A stretch of DNA of 64,000 bases, taken from the NCBI RefSeq assembly GCF_030247185.1, contig NC_080572.1, forward strand, positions 184,664,866 to 184,728,865. Reading direction: 5' to 3'. Below, piece after piece: positions 23,926 to 35,675 of the stretch. Position 1 is the stretch's first letter. Each line of letters starts with the position of its first letter. The translations under genes were made by a program, and so were the position numbers. The stretch comes from Malaya genurostris. Its lineage: Eukaryota; Arthropoda; Insecta; Diptera; Culicidae. The notes below the pieces were generated by a model. That model did no database searches. It was not told where the DNA came from and was given only the letters and a program-made list of their open reading frames with translations.

Positions 23926-24684
23926 TTAATTCACCTAGTGGTGGTATGATGCCTTTCTCATATTACTTATATTTTCAAAAATATCACTAGAAGATTCTGT
24001 GAAGAATTTTTTATTCAATCTTGAATCAAATAAGAAACTTTCTTTGGGTATAAAATAACATAACCTTTGTTAATTGGGTTATAAACCAACTTAACCTTTG
24101 TAAACAGTTATGGCAAGTTCATAAGATTTTTTCTTTATTTTGCATCATCGCACTAAATGATTAAACACACTTTACCCTATAGTTCTGAAACTAGAAGTCG
24201 GGCCCGGGTGAAATTAAACAGCAACCTATGAGACTATAGGAACTTTTATTTGAGCCTGTTCGTGAAAATCTATCAAATCATCTCTGAGAAAATTGAGTGA
24301 GTTTCGTTTTAAACTTTTTGACCACTATTTCCAGTACTTCTGGAACTGGGAACTTGGAACCAGTATAGCCGAAGTCGGTTTGTTTAAGTAAGGTAAGCAA
24401 CTAATATAGTCTACAAATTGAATTAGTTTTAAGCTAAATCTAGAAGAATTTGATCTTTTTTTTTGCATCGTCGCTCTAAATGACAGTGTGAAATTCAATA
24501 GCAACTTATGGGACGACGAGATTTTTTATTTTATGAGTGACATTATTTGACATATACTCACACACATACACGCACATTACTCAGCTCGATGAACTGTGTC
24601 GAATGAACTTAGCCCTCTGGGCCAATTTTCGCTAGTCAATTTGTCTAGTGATTGCATAAACTGTCTGTATGAGAAAGGTAATAA
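23926..24684 (+). repeat. Dispersed repeat family A, near-complete copy
   Basis: Begins with the head 'CACCTAGTGGTGGTATGATG' followed by 'CCTTTCTCATATTA'. Contains the 'GGAAC' and 'AAGTCGG' core twice, and ends with 'GTATGAGAAAGG' at about 24680. The head and tail words are inverted relative to each other. Noncoding. Confidence 0.8.
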
Positions 24685-24929
24685 GTGTACTTTTATAGAA
24701 AAGCATCGTTTTCGTGATCCTGTAATAACACTAACAAGTAGGTATAAATCGAATAAAAGAATTAGAAAATTACATTTTTTTTCACCTGAAAAATATAAAT
24801 TTTAATGTGGCAACCTTGAACGCTACACGAAATTGAACAAAGCACGCTGCGAACGGAGCAAAGCTGCATGTACCGTCGCATACTAGTTTTGTATCGTCAT
24901 TTTGAATGACGGTTTGAATGTTTTGACAT
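24685..24929. other. Short noncoding spacer
   Basis: Nothing recognised, apart from decayed family A words near its end. Confidence 0.4.
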
Positions 24930-25520
24930 TCATCGCCCTATAGTTTAGGAACCGGAAGTCGGATCTGAATGGAATTGTACAGTATATTTCAAGACAAATG
25001 AGAGCTTTAATTTGAAGCATGATTCGTGAAAACCTGTTTAACCGTTGCTGAGAAATAGAAGTGAGTTCCGTTTATCTTCACTATTATCGGTACTTTCGGA
25101 AGCGGAGACCGGGGACTAGTAGTCCCAAAGTAGTTTTATATAGTCCCTGACTAACAAGATCTGCCAACTAGATGAATTTAGCAGTAAGTTTTATAAAGAT
25201 GGACACCTCGTTTCTCCATCGCTTGTGTAAAAATACTCATGAAGGAAATTAAGTAAATTTTATGAGGTTATAAGACCTTTAATTTGAATCTAAGTTTCTA
25301 AAAATCGGTTCAGCCATCATTGAAAAACGTGCATTTAACCCTGTAATTCCGGAACCGGAAGTCGGATCCAAATGAAACTCAGGAACTTTGTATGGAACCA
25401 TAGGTCCTTTCATTTGAATCTAAGTTTGTGAAAATCAGTTCGGCCATCTCTGAGAAAATTGAGTGACATTATTTGTCACATACATACCTACATATACACA
25501 CACATACATTTCGTGATCTC
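24930..25520 (+). repeat. Dispersed repeat family A, internal modules
   Basis: Three successive approximate copies of the family A module ('GGAACCGGAAGTCGGATC', 'CATTTGAATCTAAGTTTGTG', 'CAGTTCGGCCATCTCTGAG'), ending in the ACATAC/CACACA stretch that precedes the tail in other copies. Head and tail are missing. Confidence 0.75.
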
Positions 25521-27464
25521 GCTTGCACTTTGTACTCAGTTTTGGGTAAAGTGCTCATTACTTAAAAATAAGAAGATGCACTTTAGTTGGTTTTGGGTAG
25601 GTATTGACCCAAAATTAGGTAGCGGCTGGTAAGAGTATACAATAATTGTCTATCTGAACACGTCCTGATAGTAAAAAGCCTATTTTATTCCACCGATTGG
25701 TGCATTGATTTCACTCTCATACAATTATTCATTTGATACAGGATTCTGAAAGGCGGGCAAATTTTTCATAACTAATGTTTCCCGGGTAGATGTAAATAAC
25801 AAACAACGATCAAAACAATAACAAATGTTACCATCATATCTTGTTTTGATGTTTCTGTGCTGTCATAGCGATACTTGTTTTTTCTTCATATTTCATAGAA
25901 CCCAGGTAACCAGTAAGCACTAATAATGGCATTAAATTAACATTTTATTAACACCAAAAATACTTAAAGCTCTATATCTATAATCTGAAAGCTCATCTGT
26001 TGTAAATCAATCGGAATTCAGCTTTCAGAATGCACACCAGCCTTAAATAAGCATTATCTAGGAGTAGCCGTATATTTTGTCAATTTCATGTCGTTCAACT
26101 TATTCTATCTTACAATAAAACACTATTGAATAAACTACATCAGCATCAGATAAAGTAAATGCTTATGCTATTATTCTATTCTAAATGGTAGAATATCAAT
26201 TAACTGGAAAATTCGTCTTCTATAAATATTTTATTCTTGCTTTGATATTACAATGACAAAATTTTATATTTTGCTTCTATTTTCTCAGGCAGACTTTGTT
26301 ATGATATTTGATGTTTTAACTCTTATTTCAAACTAAATAATGTTAATTTCTACCATTGAGATGTTCGGTTTTGATAGTAAAATTTGTTTTTCGTTTGCAA
26401 ATCATTTCTAGCCGGGTTTCTCAGGTCATTCATTTTCATCAACGCGTGTAGAAACGTAACATTGCGTAAACTCAATTTTCGGTGATACTTGGCTTTCCTG
26501 CCAGCAACGTTCTAACTTTCCGACATATGTATACACGCAGAGAAATAAAGCTTGTTTAAAATAACAAAACATGTAGTTGATTTTTAAATGTAGTTTCTGT
26601 TAATTTTAAGCTAGAATAAAAATGTTTTGAACCCATTTCTCCCTTCTACATCAACAATTATATCTGTTGGATTTGAAGCAAAATTCTGATCCTGGCTAAC
26701 GAAAAAATATGATTTGTTTTGGTTGATTTTATTACAGAAATAAATGAACCCTTTATTGCATATCAACAAAACTTATTTTTTTCATTTTATCTATAATCTT
26801 ATTTGTGTAATGATACAACTAAGTTTATTGTTTAAATGAACTGTATCAGTTTTATTCCTTATAAACCAGAGAATATTTCTCTTCCAAAGATAACAAAAAA
26901 AAAATTGCACGAATTTTAAAGGGAATTTTCTTTTTCTTTCGTTTCTTTGGAGCTTTGCAACAACTCACGTGTATGTAAGTATAATTCAAAACATTACTAA
27001 ACCCTCATAACATTACGTAACACGTTTTTACAGAAACATTTGATGCAGGATCTTTATCTTGACCAGACTGATGGAGCACCGATTTATTGCATAGAATTGA
27101 AAATAATATACCAGGAGCTTGATTGTGCCATGTGAAAAATTCGGTCGTCCCACGACAAAAAGAACCCAGCTGTTGTTAAAGGCATTTAACAATTCGAAAA
27201 TAGATAAAAGTCGAAATAAAATAAGTTTAAAAGATGACAATGAAAACTAGTTTGAAAGAAAACTTTTTTTCTTAATGACAAACAAAAATGTATAATTTTA
27301 ACAAACACAAACGTATGTTGAAATACTTTTTTTTACGTAAATTGTTATCTACCTACATCATAAAAGTCAGACGAAGAAAAGTGTTGGTTTCTTTAGATTC
27401 GGGTTCAAATGACTTTATTTCACATTTTCATATAAAAATATCTAAACAAAATCTTCATATAGGT
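25521..27464. other. Noncoding stretch, nothing identified
   Basis: AT-rich, with no ORF of interest, no tandem repeats and no definable element. It probably represents intron or old repeat decay. Confidence 0.5.
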
Positions 27465-27467
27465 TTA

Positions 27468-27661
27468 TGCCCCGTTTACACTTCTGCTGGCTGCCAGCAT
27501 GCTGGTGTCAGTGTACTGCCCTCTTAGGAAAAAACGTTCAACTGTGGTCCAATGATCTAAAGTATTAGACCAACGAAGGACCACCGTTGAACGTTTTTTT
27601 CCTAAGAGGGCAGTACACTGACACCAGCATGCTGGCAGCCAGCAGAAGTGTAAACGGGGCA
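27468..27661. mobile_element. Hairpin MITE with TTA target duplication
   Basis: A 194-bp almost perfect inverted repeat. The arms (about 27468-27554 and 27575-27661) match with only one or two differences around a loop of about 20 bases. It starts TGCCCCGTTTACACTTCTGC. TTA lies on each side (27465-27467 and 27662-27664). A 3-bp TTA duplication is typical of PIF/Harbinger-type elements, but superfamily assignment from that alone is weak. If transcribed it would fold into one long hairpin. Confidence 0.85.
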
Positions 27662-27769
27662 TTACAGATTTTTCTTCTGAAAAATACAGATTCATATATG
27701 GTCACCCAGAGCTGGGCATAGCACTTACTAGCATGTAGCTACTAAATATAATACAGTTATCGCAGTGTA

Positions 27770-27993
27770 GGGTAACAGAGGTATTTTGGCCCACTTTAGG
27801 ATTGATTTTATTTTAGCCCACTTTGTAAAAATATTTACCAAATGTTGTAATATCTTCGAAACTCCCTTCCGTAATAGGTAATTTAATGTGATTAGCTTAT
27901 TGATGCAACATGGGTTACCTAACATCGGGTAAATCCAAAAAGTTTGTTAGGTGGGCCAAAATAGATGAAGTGGCCAAAATACCTCTGTTACTC
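27770..27993. mobile_element. MITE with pogo/Tc1-type TA duplication
   Basis: A 224-bp element between TA dinucleotides (27768-27769 and 27994-27995). The TIRs are about 26 bp with few mismatches: GGGTAACAGAGGTATTTTGG at the left, GAGTAACAGAGGTATTTTGG when the right end is reverse-complemented. No coding capacity. Confidence 0.85.
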
Positions 27994-27995
27994 TA

Positions 27996-28740
27996 CTTCC
28001 TACAGTCCGTACTCTACCAACACAAACGTGATGATTCACTCTATCAACCCCCAAACCGATTCGAATCGTGTAAACGTAAGCCGTATCAACAATCGCTAGC
28101 ACAAAATGTTTGCGCTCTTAGGGGTAACTTGAGTATTTGCTGGTACCGGTAAGACTGTGCTTCACAGGATCATTTCTGTAGGCTAGTTTTCAACACAAGT
28201 TTTTTCCGAAAGGAAAAGATTCCCACCCACGATGATGAGACATAGTGGCCAGCCCTGAGCGTGAAAATTGGTCCGATTGTGTTCGGTCAGCAATGGCTGA
28301 ACTGCGGACTGTTGATGATCGTGCTCATTCGTAGGGGTTGGCTGCGGTCTGAGTGGTTGTTTTATATCATAAAAAATAAATATAAATATAGGTAGTAATG
28401 ATTGCATTGCTTACGTAGATGGTTTTTGAAATAAATAAATTTTGTAGGAACGAAGTCTCGGGAATCACTGGCATATACGGATTATCAATTAATATTATTT
28501 TATGAACTTATTTTCGTACCAAAAAATATCAATATTTTTTGACATTTTCTCAATTTGAAAAGTTAGTTCTCTCGAATTATTAACTTAGCTGTATTAATTG
28601 ATCCTACATATCGTTACTAAATTTTGAAAATTTGATGAATTATTTTGTTTTGTACTTGACTGCATCATGATGTAAATTGTATAATTTGCTTTTACTGTTT
28701 TGTTCTGTTATGTGTAAACTTATGATTCCTAAATTTAAAA
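27996..28740. other. Noncoding stretch, nothing identified
   Basis: Around 28060-28340 base composition is slightly higher, but the open frames there (for example minus 28407-28183) show no motif. Confidence 0.5.
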
Positions 28741-28817
28741 AATCTATATTAATCCATCTAGTGGTGTAATGATGCATTTCTCATATCAAATATACTATCA
28801 TGTATGATACTGTGGTA

Positions 28818-29450
28818 TAGAGATGGGCAATTCGCTCCTGAGCTGTTCCAGTGAATCGAATCATTGAAGTGAGCTGACAGCTCTTTTCAAAAGAACCGCA
28901 GCTCACTAGCTCACTCATTTGCTACCCAGTTCACTGCATTATGACGATGGGAACACGCTACGAGCTGATCGGATCTTCGGCTCTTTAATACCGTTTTCGT
29001 TTATTGATCAGAGCAGTCCGAAAGCTGACCCAGAGTCGCCCAAACAACGTTTGATATGTTTGTTTTAGCAACCTGCGGTCGCTCTAGATCGGACTCCAAT
29101 CGCGTAGTTTCGCTCTGAAAATTTTCTCGGGTCGCACCACGCATCCATGCAAGTTTGTTTATTTTTTCTTTTTTTCATGAGTTGTTGTTTAGGGCGCGTA
29201 CCACGTGTTCGTTTTAATCGGAGTCAGAGTCGCCCGCGTCTAGGTTTAAAAACGAAAACGGTATAAGAGATTCAATTTAGTCGGCATCAATTAAAGATAA
29301 GTTAATTCGCATTGCATTCATTGCATCATTGGAAATCAATGATTCAATTTCGATCATACATATGAAAGAAAACCGGTGCATGAAAAAAAAACGGCGCACA
29401 AAATGAACCTTAAGTTCAAACTAAAAGAGCTGATGAGCTGCACGCCTCTA
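28818..29450. mobile_element. Non-autonomous hAT element inserted in family A
   Basis: A 633-bp unit flanked by CTGTGGTA at 28810-28817 and 29451-29458, a perfect 8-bp duplication. Ends: TAGAGATGGGCA at the left, TAGAGGCGTGCA when the right end is reverse-complemented. Between them lie 'GAGCTG'-rich sequence and a nested MITE. The uninterrupted target can be seen in other family A copies, which confirms the insertion. Confidence 0.85.
28991..29261. mobile_element. MITE nested in the hAT element
   Basis: A 271-bp element between TA dinucleotides (28989-28990 and 29262-29263), with perfect 13-bp ends CCGTTTTCGTTT(A/T) in inverted orientation. It is GC-richer than its surroundings. It lies inside the hAT element at 28818-29450, so it is the youngest of the three nested layers. 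Confidence 0.8.
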
Positions 29451-29953
29451 CTGTGGTATTCTTCAAAATAGCACTCTTCTAATCTTGAAAGATTCACCGG
29501 AATCGGTTTAGTTGACCGTTTACTGATAATGACTACCAATTGGAGTAGTTTTTTGGCCGATTTAGAATTTTTTCACGTTTTCTGTTTCGCCTGCGTGAAG
29601 GTATAAAATTTATAACACACTTTACCCTATAATTCCGGAACCAGATTTCGAATCCGGATGAAATGCTGGAATTTTGTACAAGACCACAGGACCTTCCATT
29701 AAAACCTAAGTTTGTGAAAATTGGTCAGATAGAAATGGAATTCGGTAGTTTTGTGGAGGACCATGAGACCATTCATTTGAATCTAAGTTTGTGAAAATCG
29801 GTCACGCCATCTATGAGAAAAATTAGTACACATAGTCTGATGGTTGTAACGACTGGAATATGAGTTTATATAATTATTGACGGCTTTCTCAGTCCCAAAT
29901 CACTAGGCAAACGATTTAAAAAGGCCATCAAAAACGGCCGAAACGTGAAAATA

Positions 29954-30212
29954 CACTGAAGTATTTTTTATGCGAGTTTACGTACCGCATAAAAAAAACC
30001 GCATAACTCTGAAAATTCGCATAAAAAACCGCATAACTCTGAAAATTCGCATAAAAACCGCATAACTCTGAAACTTCGCTTAAAAAGTCGCATAAAAAAA
30101 ACCGCATAACTCTGAAAATTCGCATAAAAAACCGCATAACTCTGAAACTTTGCATAAAAAAAGTCGCATAAAAAACCGCATAAAAAAAGACCGCATAAAA
30201 AAGGACTTAGTG
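29954..30212. mobile_element. MITE built of ~30-bp ATGCGG tandem repeats, copy 2
   Basis: A 259-bp sister of the element at 16460-16725, between TA dinucleotides (29952-29953 and 30213-30214). Ends: CACTGAAGTATTTTTTATGC and (right, reverse-complemented) CACTAAGTCCTTTTTTATGC. The number and order of the internal 'CCGCATAACTCTGAAA' units differ from copy 1, which indicates unit gain or loss. Confidence 0.85.
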
Positions 30213-30248
30213 TATTATAAATATATTCTGAAAAACTCCAAAGATCTC

Positions 30249-30377
30249 TTTGTTTTGTTTTGTTTCAGTTAAAAACGTTTAACCTTAAAGTCATTTGCCT
30301 CTTCGGGCCAAAAAAAACTTACTGACCCTATGTGCTGGGCCTGGGAATCAAATCCAGGTGGGCTGCGTGAAAGGCAG
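30249..30377 (-). mobile_element. tRNA-derived SINE, minus-strand copy
   Basis: The reverse complement matches the SINE at 62519-62672: 'TGCCTTTCACGCAGCCC', a decayed B box (GATTTGATTCCC), 'GGCCCGAAGAGGC' and an A-rich tail that appears here as T-rich 30249-30265. CTTTGTTT occurs on both sides (30248-30255 and 30378-30385) and may be the target duplication, although it overlaps the T-rich tail. Confidence 0.8.
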
Positions 30378-30385
30378 CTTTGTTT

Positions 30386-31016
30386 GTTATTAATTAATTT
30401 CAGTATGAATCAACCCATATTTTCTTACTCACCACCAAAATTTGTTTGAAACATCGATCGGAAACAACTACTTTTTATAGTTTGAAAGGGAATTAATCGT
30501 TTTGTTGTTTTAAACCATCAAACTTGCTTGAAAACAGAATGAAGAGGAATTTCGCGGATTTTTTAATAGCAGCCAATAAGCCACCTGTCAATATTCACTT
30601 TGGAGAATAATTCCGAAGGATTCGGTACTCGTTGTGGGTTCGTCATAACATTTAAATATTATTCAATTGAAATCCAAAGCTAATCAATTTTGCCCTTTAC
30701 TTGCTAACTATTTGTTTAGAAAGTCACCTAAAATGATCGTTTCACAAACAGTACTATCTTCATTTTACGTCGTCTGATGTCGCCGCCACTTAGTTTCGTT
30801 TCTTTCACCACGTTAGTAAAGACATGGTTAGCTAACAAAAATGATAATTAAATAAATATTCGGCCAATCCAGGCATTTTATTACGATTTATATGTCCAGT
30901 AAGACTAAGTTCTCAATTTTGAGTGGGAATAAAAATTTCTATTAGATAGACGAGGAAAATTAAACATTCATTCCGGATTTCACTTCTGGTTCCGGAACAG
31001 TGGTTTGAACAAAATA
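30386..31016. other. Noncoding stretch, nothing identified
   Basis: No recognised gene or repeat. Weak family A words appear near 30970-31005 ('GGTTCCGGAAC'). Confidence 0.5.
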
Positions 31017-31457
31017 GAAAAACCTGTTTTAATCCACCTAGTGGTGTAATGATGCCTTTCTCATATCAATCATACTATCATACCTATATAAAACTGTGGT
31101 ATTCTTCAAAATTATTTTTCTTCGATTCTTAAAAGATTAATCGAAATAGATTTGTTTGACCGTCTACTGATAAAAACTATCATTTGGAAAAGATTTGAGG
31201 TCGATTTAGAAAACTTTTTACGGTTTTTCGCTCTTTTCAGTGATGGTATAAAATTTTTAACACACTTTACCCTATATTTCCGGATCCGGAAGTCGGATCC
31301 GGATAAAATTCAGGAATTACGTATGGGACCACGGGAACTTTCATTTGAACCTAAGTTTGTGAAAATCGGTCGCGCCATCTATGAGAAAAGTTAGAACACA
31401 TATTTTCATTTTTTTGCACATTTTACCCCATAAAGTTAGTGCAAAAAACGTTACATA

Positions 31458-31500
31458 CACACATACGCACATACACACACACACACACATACACACACAG
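31458..31500. repeat. CA-rich microsatellite
   Basis: (ACACAT/CA)n tract within family A. It generates the spurious 'CVCVCV' ORFs on the minus strand. Confidence 0.9.
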
Positions 31501-32224
31501 ACATTTTGCGTACTCAACGAACTGAGTCGAATGGTATATGACACTCGGCCCTTCGGGCCTCGGTTCAAACGTCGGTTTTCACAGTGATTGCATAACCAAA
31601 AAAGGCGAAAAAAAATTTTTTCTTCGATTCTTAAAAGAATAACCGAAATCGGTTTGTTTGACCGTCTACTGATAAAAACCATCAAATTGGAAAAGTTTTG
31701 AGGTCGATTTAAAAAAAATTTAAGGTTTTTCCCCATTTTCAGTGATGGTGTACAATTTTTAACACACTTTACCCTATATTTCCGGATCCGGAAGTCGGAT
31801 CCGCATGAAATTCAGGAATAACGTATCGAACCACAGGACCTTTCATTTGAATCTAAGTTTGTGAAAATCGGTCGCGCCATCTATGAGAAAAGTTAAAACA
31901 CATATTTTATTTTTTTTGCACATTTTACCCCATAACTCTCGAACCGGAAGTCGGATCCAAATAATATTCAGGAATTTTATATGGAACCTCAAGACCTTTC
32001 ATTTGAATCTAAGTTTGTGAAAATCGGTTTAGCCATCTCTGAGAAAAGTTAGTGCACTTATTTTCACAATTTTTTGCACATTTTACCTTATAATTCCGGA
32101 ACCGGAAGTCGGATCCATATAATATTCAGGAATTTTGTATGGGACCACAAGACCTTTCATTTGAATTTAAGTTTGTGAAAATTGGTTCAGCCATCTCCGA
32201 GAAAAGTTAGTGCAAAAAAACGTT

Positions 32225-32292
32225 ACATATACACATACGCACATACACACACACATACACACACGCATACACACACATACACACATACAGAC
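32225..32292. repeat. CA-rich microsatellite
   Basis: Second (ACACAT/CA)n tract, placed just before the tail of the family A copy. Equivalent tracts lie near 24555, 25490 and 36600. Confidence 0.9.
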
Positions 32293-32439
32293 ATTTTGCG
32301 TACTCGACGAACTGAGTCGAATGGTATATGACACTCGGCCCTCCGGGCCTCGGTTCAAAAGTCGGTTTTCACAGTGATTGCATAACCTTTCTATATGAGA
32401 AAGGCAAAAAGCTCTCGATTGACTGATCTCAAGAACTGA

Positions 32440-33665
32440 TTGTCACAAATTTAGGTTCAAATAGAAGGTCTTAAGGTCCCAACATTTTTTTTAATTTTCA
32501 TCCGGATCCTACTTTCGGTTCCGGAATTATAAGGTTATATGTACAAATTTAGAGAAAAATATGCACTCGATTTTTCAGAGATTCTCATAATCTCAGATTC
32601 AAATGAAAACGCTTTGAATGCTACATACAATTTCTGAAATTTATATGCGATCTGATTTTCGGTTACAAAACTCGATGATTAGTGTAAAAAATTCAATTTC
32701 AATAGCGTTTTGTCATATGGAACCATTCAAAAAGAAGCGAATGCTTTGAAAATTTTTTTAAATTTCTATATATTTTGCGTTTCGTTTTCAACTCGTCAAT
32801 GCATAACAGTTTATGTTGAATTGTTATGCCTCCTAGCAGTTAAACGTAAATAACTAAGCAGACAAAAAGTTTCTACTATTTACAGAGCACTTTTTGGTTT
32901 TGCACCCAAGTACCTAAGTTGTTCTTACTGGCTAAACGAACGTTTTAGATGGGGTCTCGCACAGTAATAGTCGAAAAAAAAAACGTTTCCATTCGGCACA
33001 CCAGTAAGGACATTTCACTTCGGGACAAACCTTTTACGCCTGCCTAGCCGTTTGTGTTGAACTGCTAGATGACATACCAGTTAACTTGCTAAACTGATAT
33101 GCACTGACTAGTCGAAAACGAGCGCAAAGAAAATTAAAATCGGCTATGTGTCCTAAGCAAGAATAAGGCTATTCCCTAAAACAATTTTCCCAATTTTGTA
33201 GAACTCTGTAGTTGATGGCCTAATAAACTCAATTCAGTTATACCGATTCCGGAAGTAGCAGGAACAGTAAACATAACCTCTAAAATGTGACTCATTATGA
33301 TTTCTGTGTACTTAGATTCAATCAAAAAGTCTTCTAGTTATTATAGGGTGATAAAAGTTAAACATTTCAAACCGTCATATGAAGTGACGTTGCAAAGAAA
33401 ACGTAAAAACACTTCGAGACTATCCTAAAGACTGTTCCACTTTGTAGGTTATATCAATCGATGGCCAAATGAACCAACTTTGGCTATTCCAGTTTCCGTT
33501 TTCAGAAGTACTGCAAATAGTGTTCAAACATTCCAAAACGGAACTCACATCGATTTCTCATATATTTCTTTTTCGATTTTTATAAATTATATACCATCAA
33601 AAATGTATCTCTCCGCTTAATTTTCATTGAAGATGGCTAAACCGACTTTTTATATGAAAAAATGC
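32440..33665 (-). repeat. Dispersed repeat family A, reverse and diverged
   Basis: Reverse-orientation family A modules ('CCTACTTTCGGTTCCGGAAT', then 'TCTCAGATTCAAATGAAAA') begin right after the forward copy and fade out by about 33660. The adjacent copies thus form a loose inverted pair. Confidence 0.6.
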
Positions 33666-35316
33666 AGTACATTTCAATATGAATATATAGTAAAAATTGA
33701 AATACAGAACATTTTAGAGGAAAAAGCCGTAGATTATGTACAGATGCGAATGGTGCACAACCTGTCACCTCTATCAATTTTTAGTTCAGTTACATCATAT
33801 TGACCATATCAGGTCAATTATATGAGTGCGTAGTCTAAGTAACAATTCGAATGCCTTATGGTTCTGATTGTAATTTATAAAGTTTTGTAATTGATTTTGC
33901 AATCACTACCAGTGTTATAACTATAATAAATGCATCTTTACTTAAGTAATGTAATAGTTTTTAAAGTTTCCATAAAACTCTTTACCCAGACTAATAACTA
34001 GACTAAACATAAAATAACTTGTACTAGAGTAAAACCATGTATACCCCCTAATATTGCTTTCAAGCATTCTCTCTAACACATTATTATCAGTTCCATTCTT
34101 TCATAAATCTATTTTTGTGTAGAGACGTGTTCATTGGATGACAACGAATTAGAATACGTTGAATCATTGGTCCAATGAACGTCCAATCAATCGTTCGATG
34201 GGAGGCCAACACGGGACCTTCGATTTTGAAACAGACCGTAGAACCGAATGCCATTTTTTCGTTCAACAAACCCAGCAGACAGAGGTCCATTGTTGGGTCA
34301 TTTTTAATATAAGAAGTTGGGGCCCCGTTGGACTAGTTTTACTGGAGAATATCTGAAGTTTTTTCCACTTATTTTATTTTGAACTAACACTACATACCTG
34401 TGCAATTTTTTTACTTCACGTAGAATAACAACAATTTTTTTTCTGTATGAAGGTAACACCTAATTTTGACAATAATTTTGCAAAAGAAAAAATAACAAAC
34501 CGACCCAGCAAACTGAATATTTCGTGCAATATGTCGTTCAACAAGAGCTCAACGACCAACAAAATAGAATCGCTTGCTGAGAGGGTTATGGCACATTTGT
34601 TAAGGGCTAATAAATTCATTGCTTATTAGGTTAAGTTAATTTGCATTAAGAAAAATTACACAGTGGCCATATTGATGTTCTATACCGTAGCATTTATTGA
34701 CATCAAATAACCTACGAAATTCAAAAACGAGGAAATATGATGGACTTTTATTATTCATTTTCAGTATGCACAAGTTTTGACGCAACGAAATAAATTTATA
34801 CAAAAATGACGATGAATCACATAAAAATAATTTTCATAAATCATGGAGACTTTCACAAGGCGTATTTATTTCAAGGCGATTAGTTATAACTCTTATTTTA
34901 ATCTATACATTCACGATAAAAATAAAAGTGTTTAAAGTTTTCATGCTCGGAAAAAGCCTCAAACTCGTTATTAAAATCTAAGAAATTCTAACTGATTACA
35001 TTCAAAACTGACATGACAAACACATATTCAAGAAAAATATTATCGAAAAGACAGATTATTCGTTGGGAAATTCCGAATAAATTCAATGCTGATCGTGAAG
35101 CTGGTTTTCTTGAATATGGAAGTTTAACGCAGGGTCATGCTGATTCTTCACTTTGCTTTATAAATCAAATGAAGAATGATCCACTTGGCCGGAATATGCT
35201 CTTATAGTGGTTTTCATTAGGTTTTCGTGGAGATTTCCGTTTCAGTGCAAGATGTATTATATATCATTGAAGACAGCTACAAGTATATTTATTAATATTA
35301 AAAATGTTACTTGAGA
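33666..35316. other. Noncoding stretch, nothing identified
   Basis: AT-rich. The open frames (34087-34629, 35013-35207) carry no recognisable domain and overlap each other on both strands. Confidence 0.5.
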
Positions 35317-35324
35317 GTGCTGGT

Positions 35325-35667
35325 CAGAGATGCCAGGTAAAAATTTCAAATATCTGCAGACAGGGTCTGTAAATCTGAAAAAAAAATCTGCAGTCAGTAA
35401 GTATGTCTTGCTGGCAGCAATTTCTGTATAAAGTATGACACGCAAAACTGATTGGCGAGCAAAAAAAAAAAAAAAAAAAGGTCGCGGAAATTTCAAAAGT
35501 CTGTAAATATAGACGAAAGTCTGTAAATATAGACGAAAGTCTGCGACAATTTCAAAAGTCTGCGAGAATTTCAAAAGTCTGCAAAAGTCTGCACAACAAA
35601 AAATGCCTGCAGCACTATACCCCAAATCTGCAGATTTAAAGACAAATCTGCAGACCTGGCATCTCTG
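35325..35667. mobile_element. hAT-type MITE with perfect 8-bp TSD
   Basis: A 343-bp element with perfect 14-bp inverted ends, CAGAGATGCCAGGT, flanked by GTGCTGGT at 35317-35324 and 35668-35675. The interior has short tandem units 'AATTTCAAAAGTCTGC' and 'GTCTGTAAATATAGACGAAA' and an A18-type run near 35462. It has inserted into a family B repeat. The 186-codon minus frame across it is not a gene. Confidence 0.92.
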
Positions 35668-35675
35668 GTGCTGGT

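Larger units (their letters stand above)
28741..29870 (+). repeat. Dispersed repeat family A split by a nested insertion
   Basis: The head 'CATCTAGTGGTGTAATGATG' starts at about 28754. The copy is interrupted at 28818 by a hAT element and resumes at 29451 with 'CTGTGGTATTCTTCAAAATA'. The same uninterrupted junction is seen in the copy at 36121-36150. It continues with 'AATTCCGGAACC' modules to about 29820. The tail is decayed. Confidence 0.8.
31017..32410 (+). repeat. Dispersed repeat family A, longest copy with tandem modules
   Basis: A complete copy. The head is 'CCACCTAGTGGTGTAATGAT', followed by 'GCCTTTCTCATAT'. Four to five tandem modules of about 150 bp follow, each with 'ACTTTACCC', 'CGGAAGTCGGATCC', 'CCTTTCATTTGAA' and 'AATCGG..C.GCCATCT'. 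The CA-rich stretch comes next, then 'GACGAACTGAGTCGAATGG', 'CACTCGGCCCT' and the tail 'TATATGAGAAAGGC'. A partial tail (31500-31600) inside suggests that two copies recombined or inserted in tandem. Head and tail share an inverted ~14-bp word. Confidence 0.85.

Noticed and set aside
27465..27695. ORFs across the hairpin MITE
   Set aside because: They read through both inverted arms and have no similarity to proteins.
31341..31736. 131-codon minus ORF with a Cys-Val repeat
   Set aside because: It spans family A modules and a CA microsatellite; the repeat in the protein is the microsatellite.
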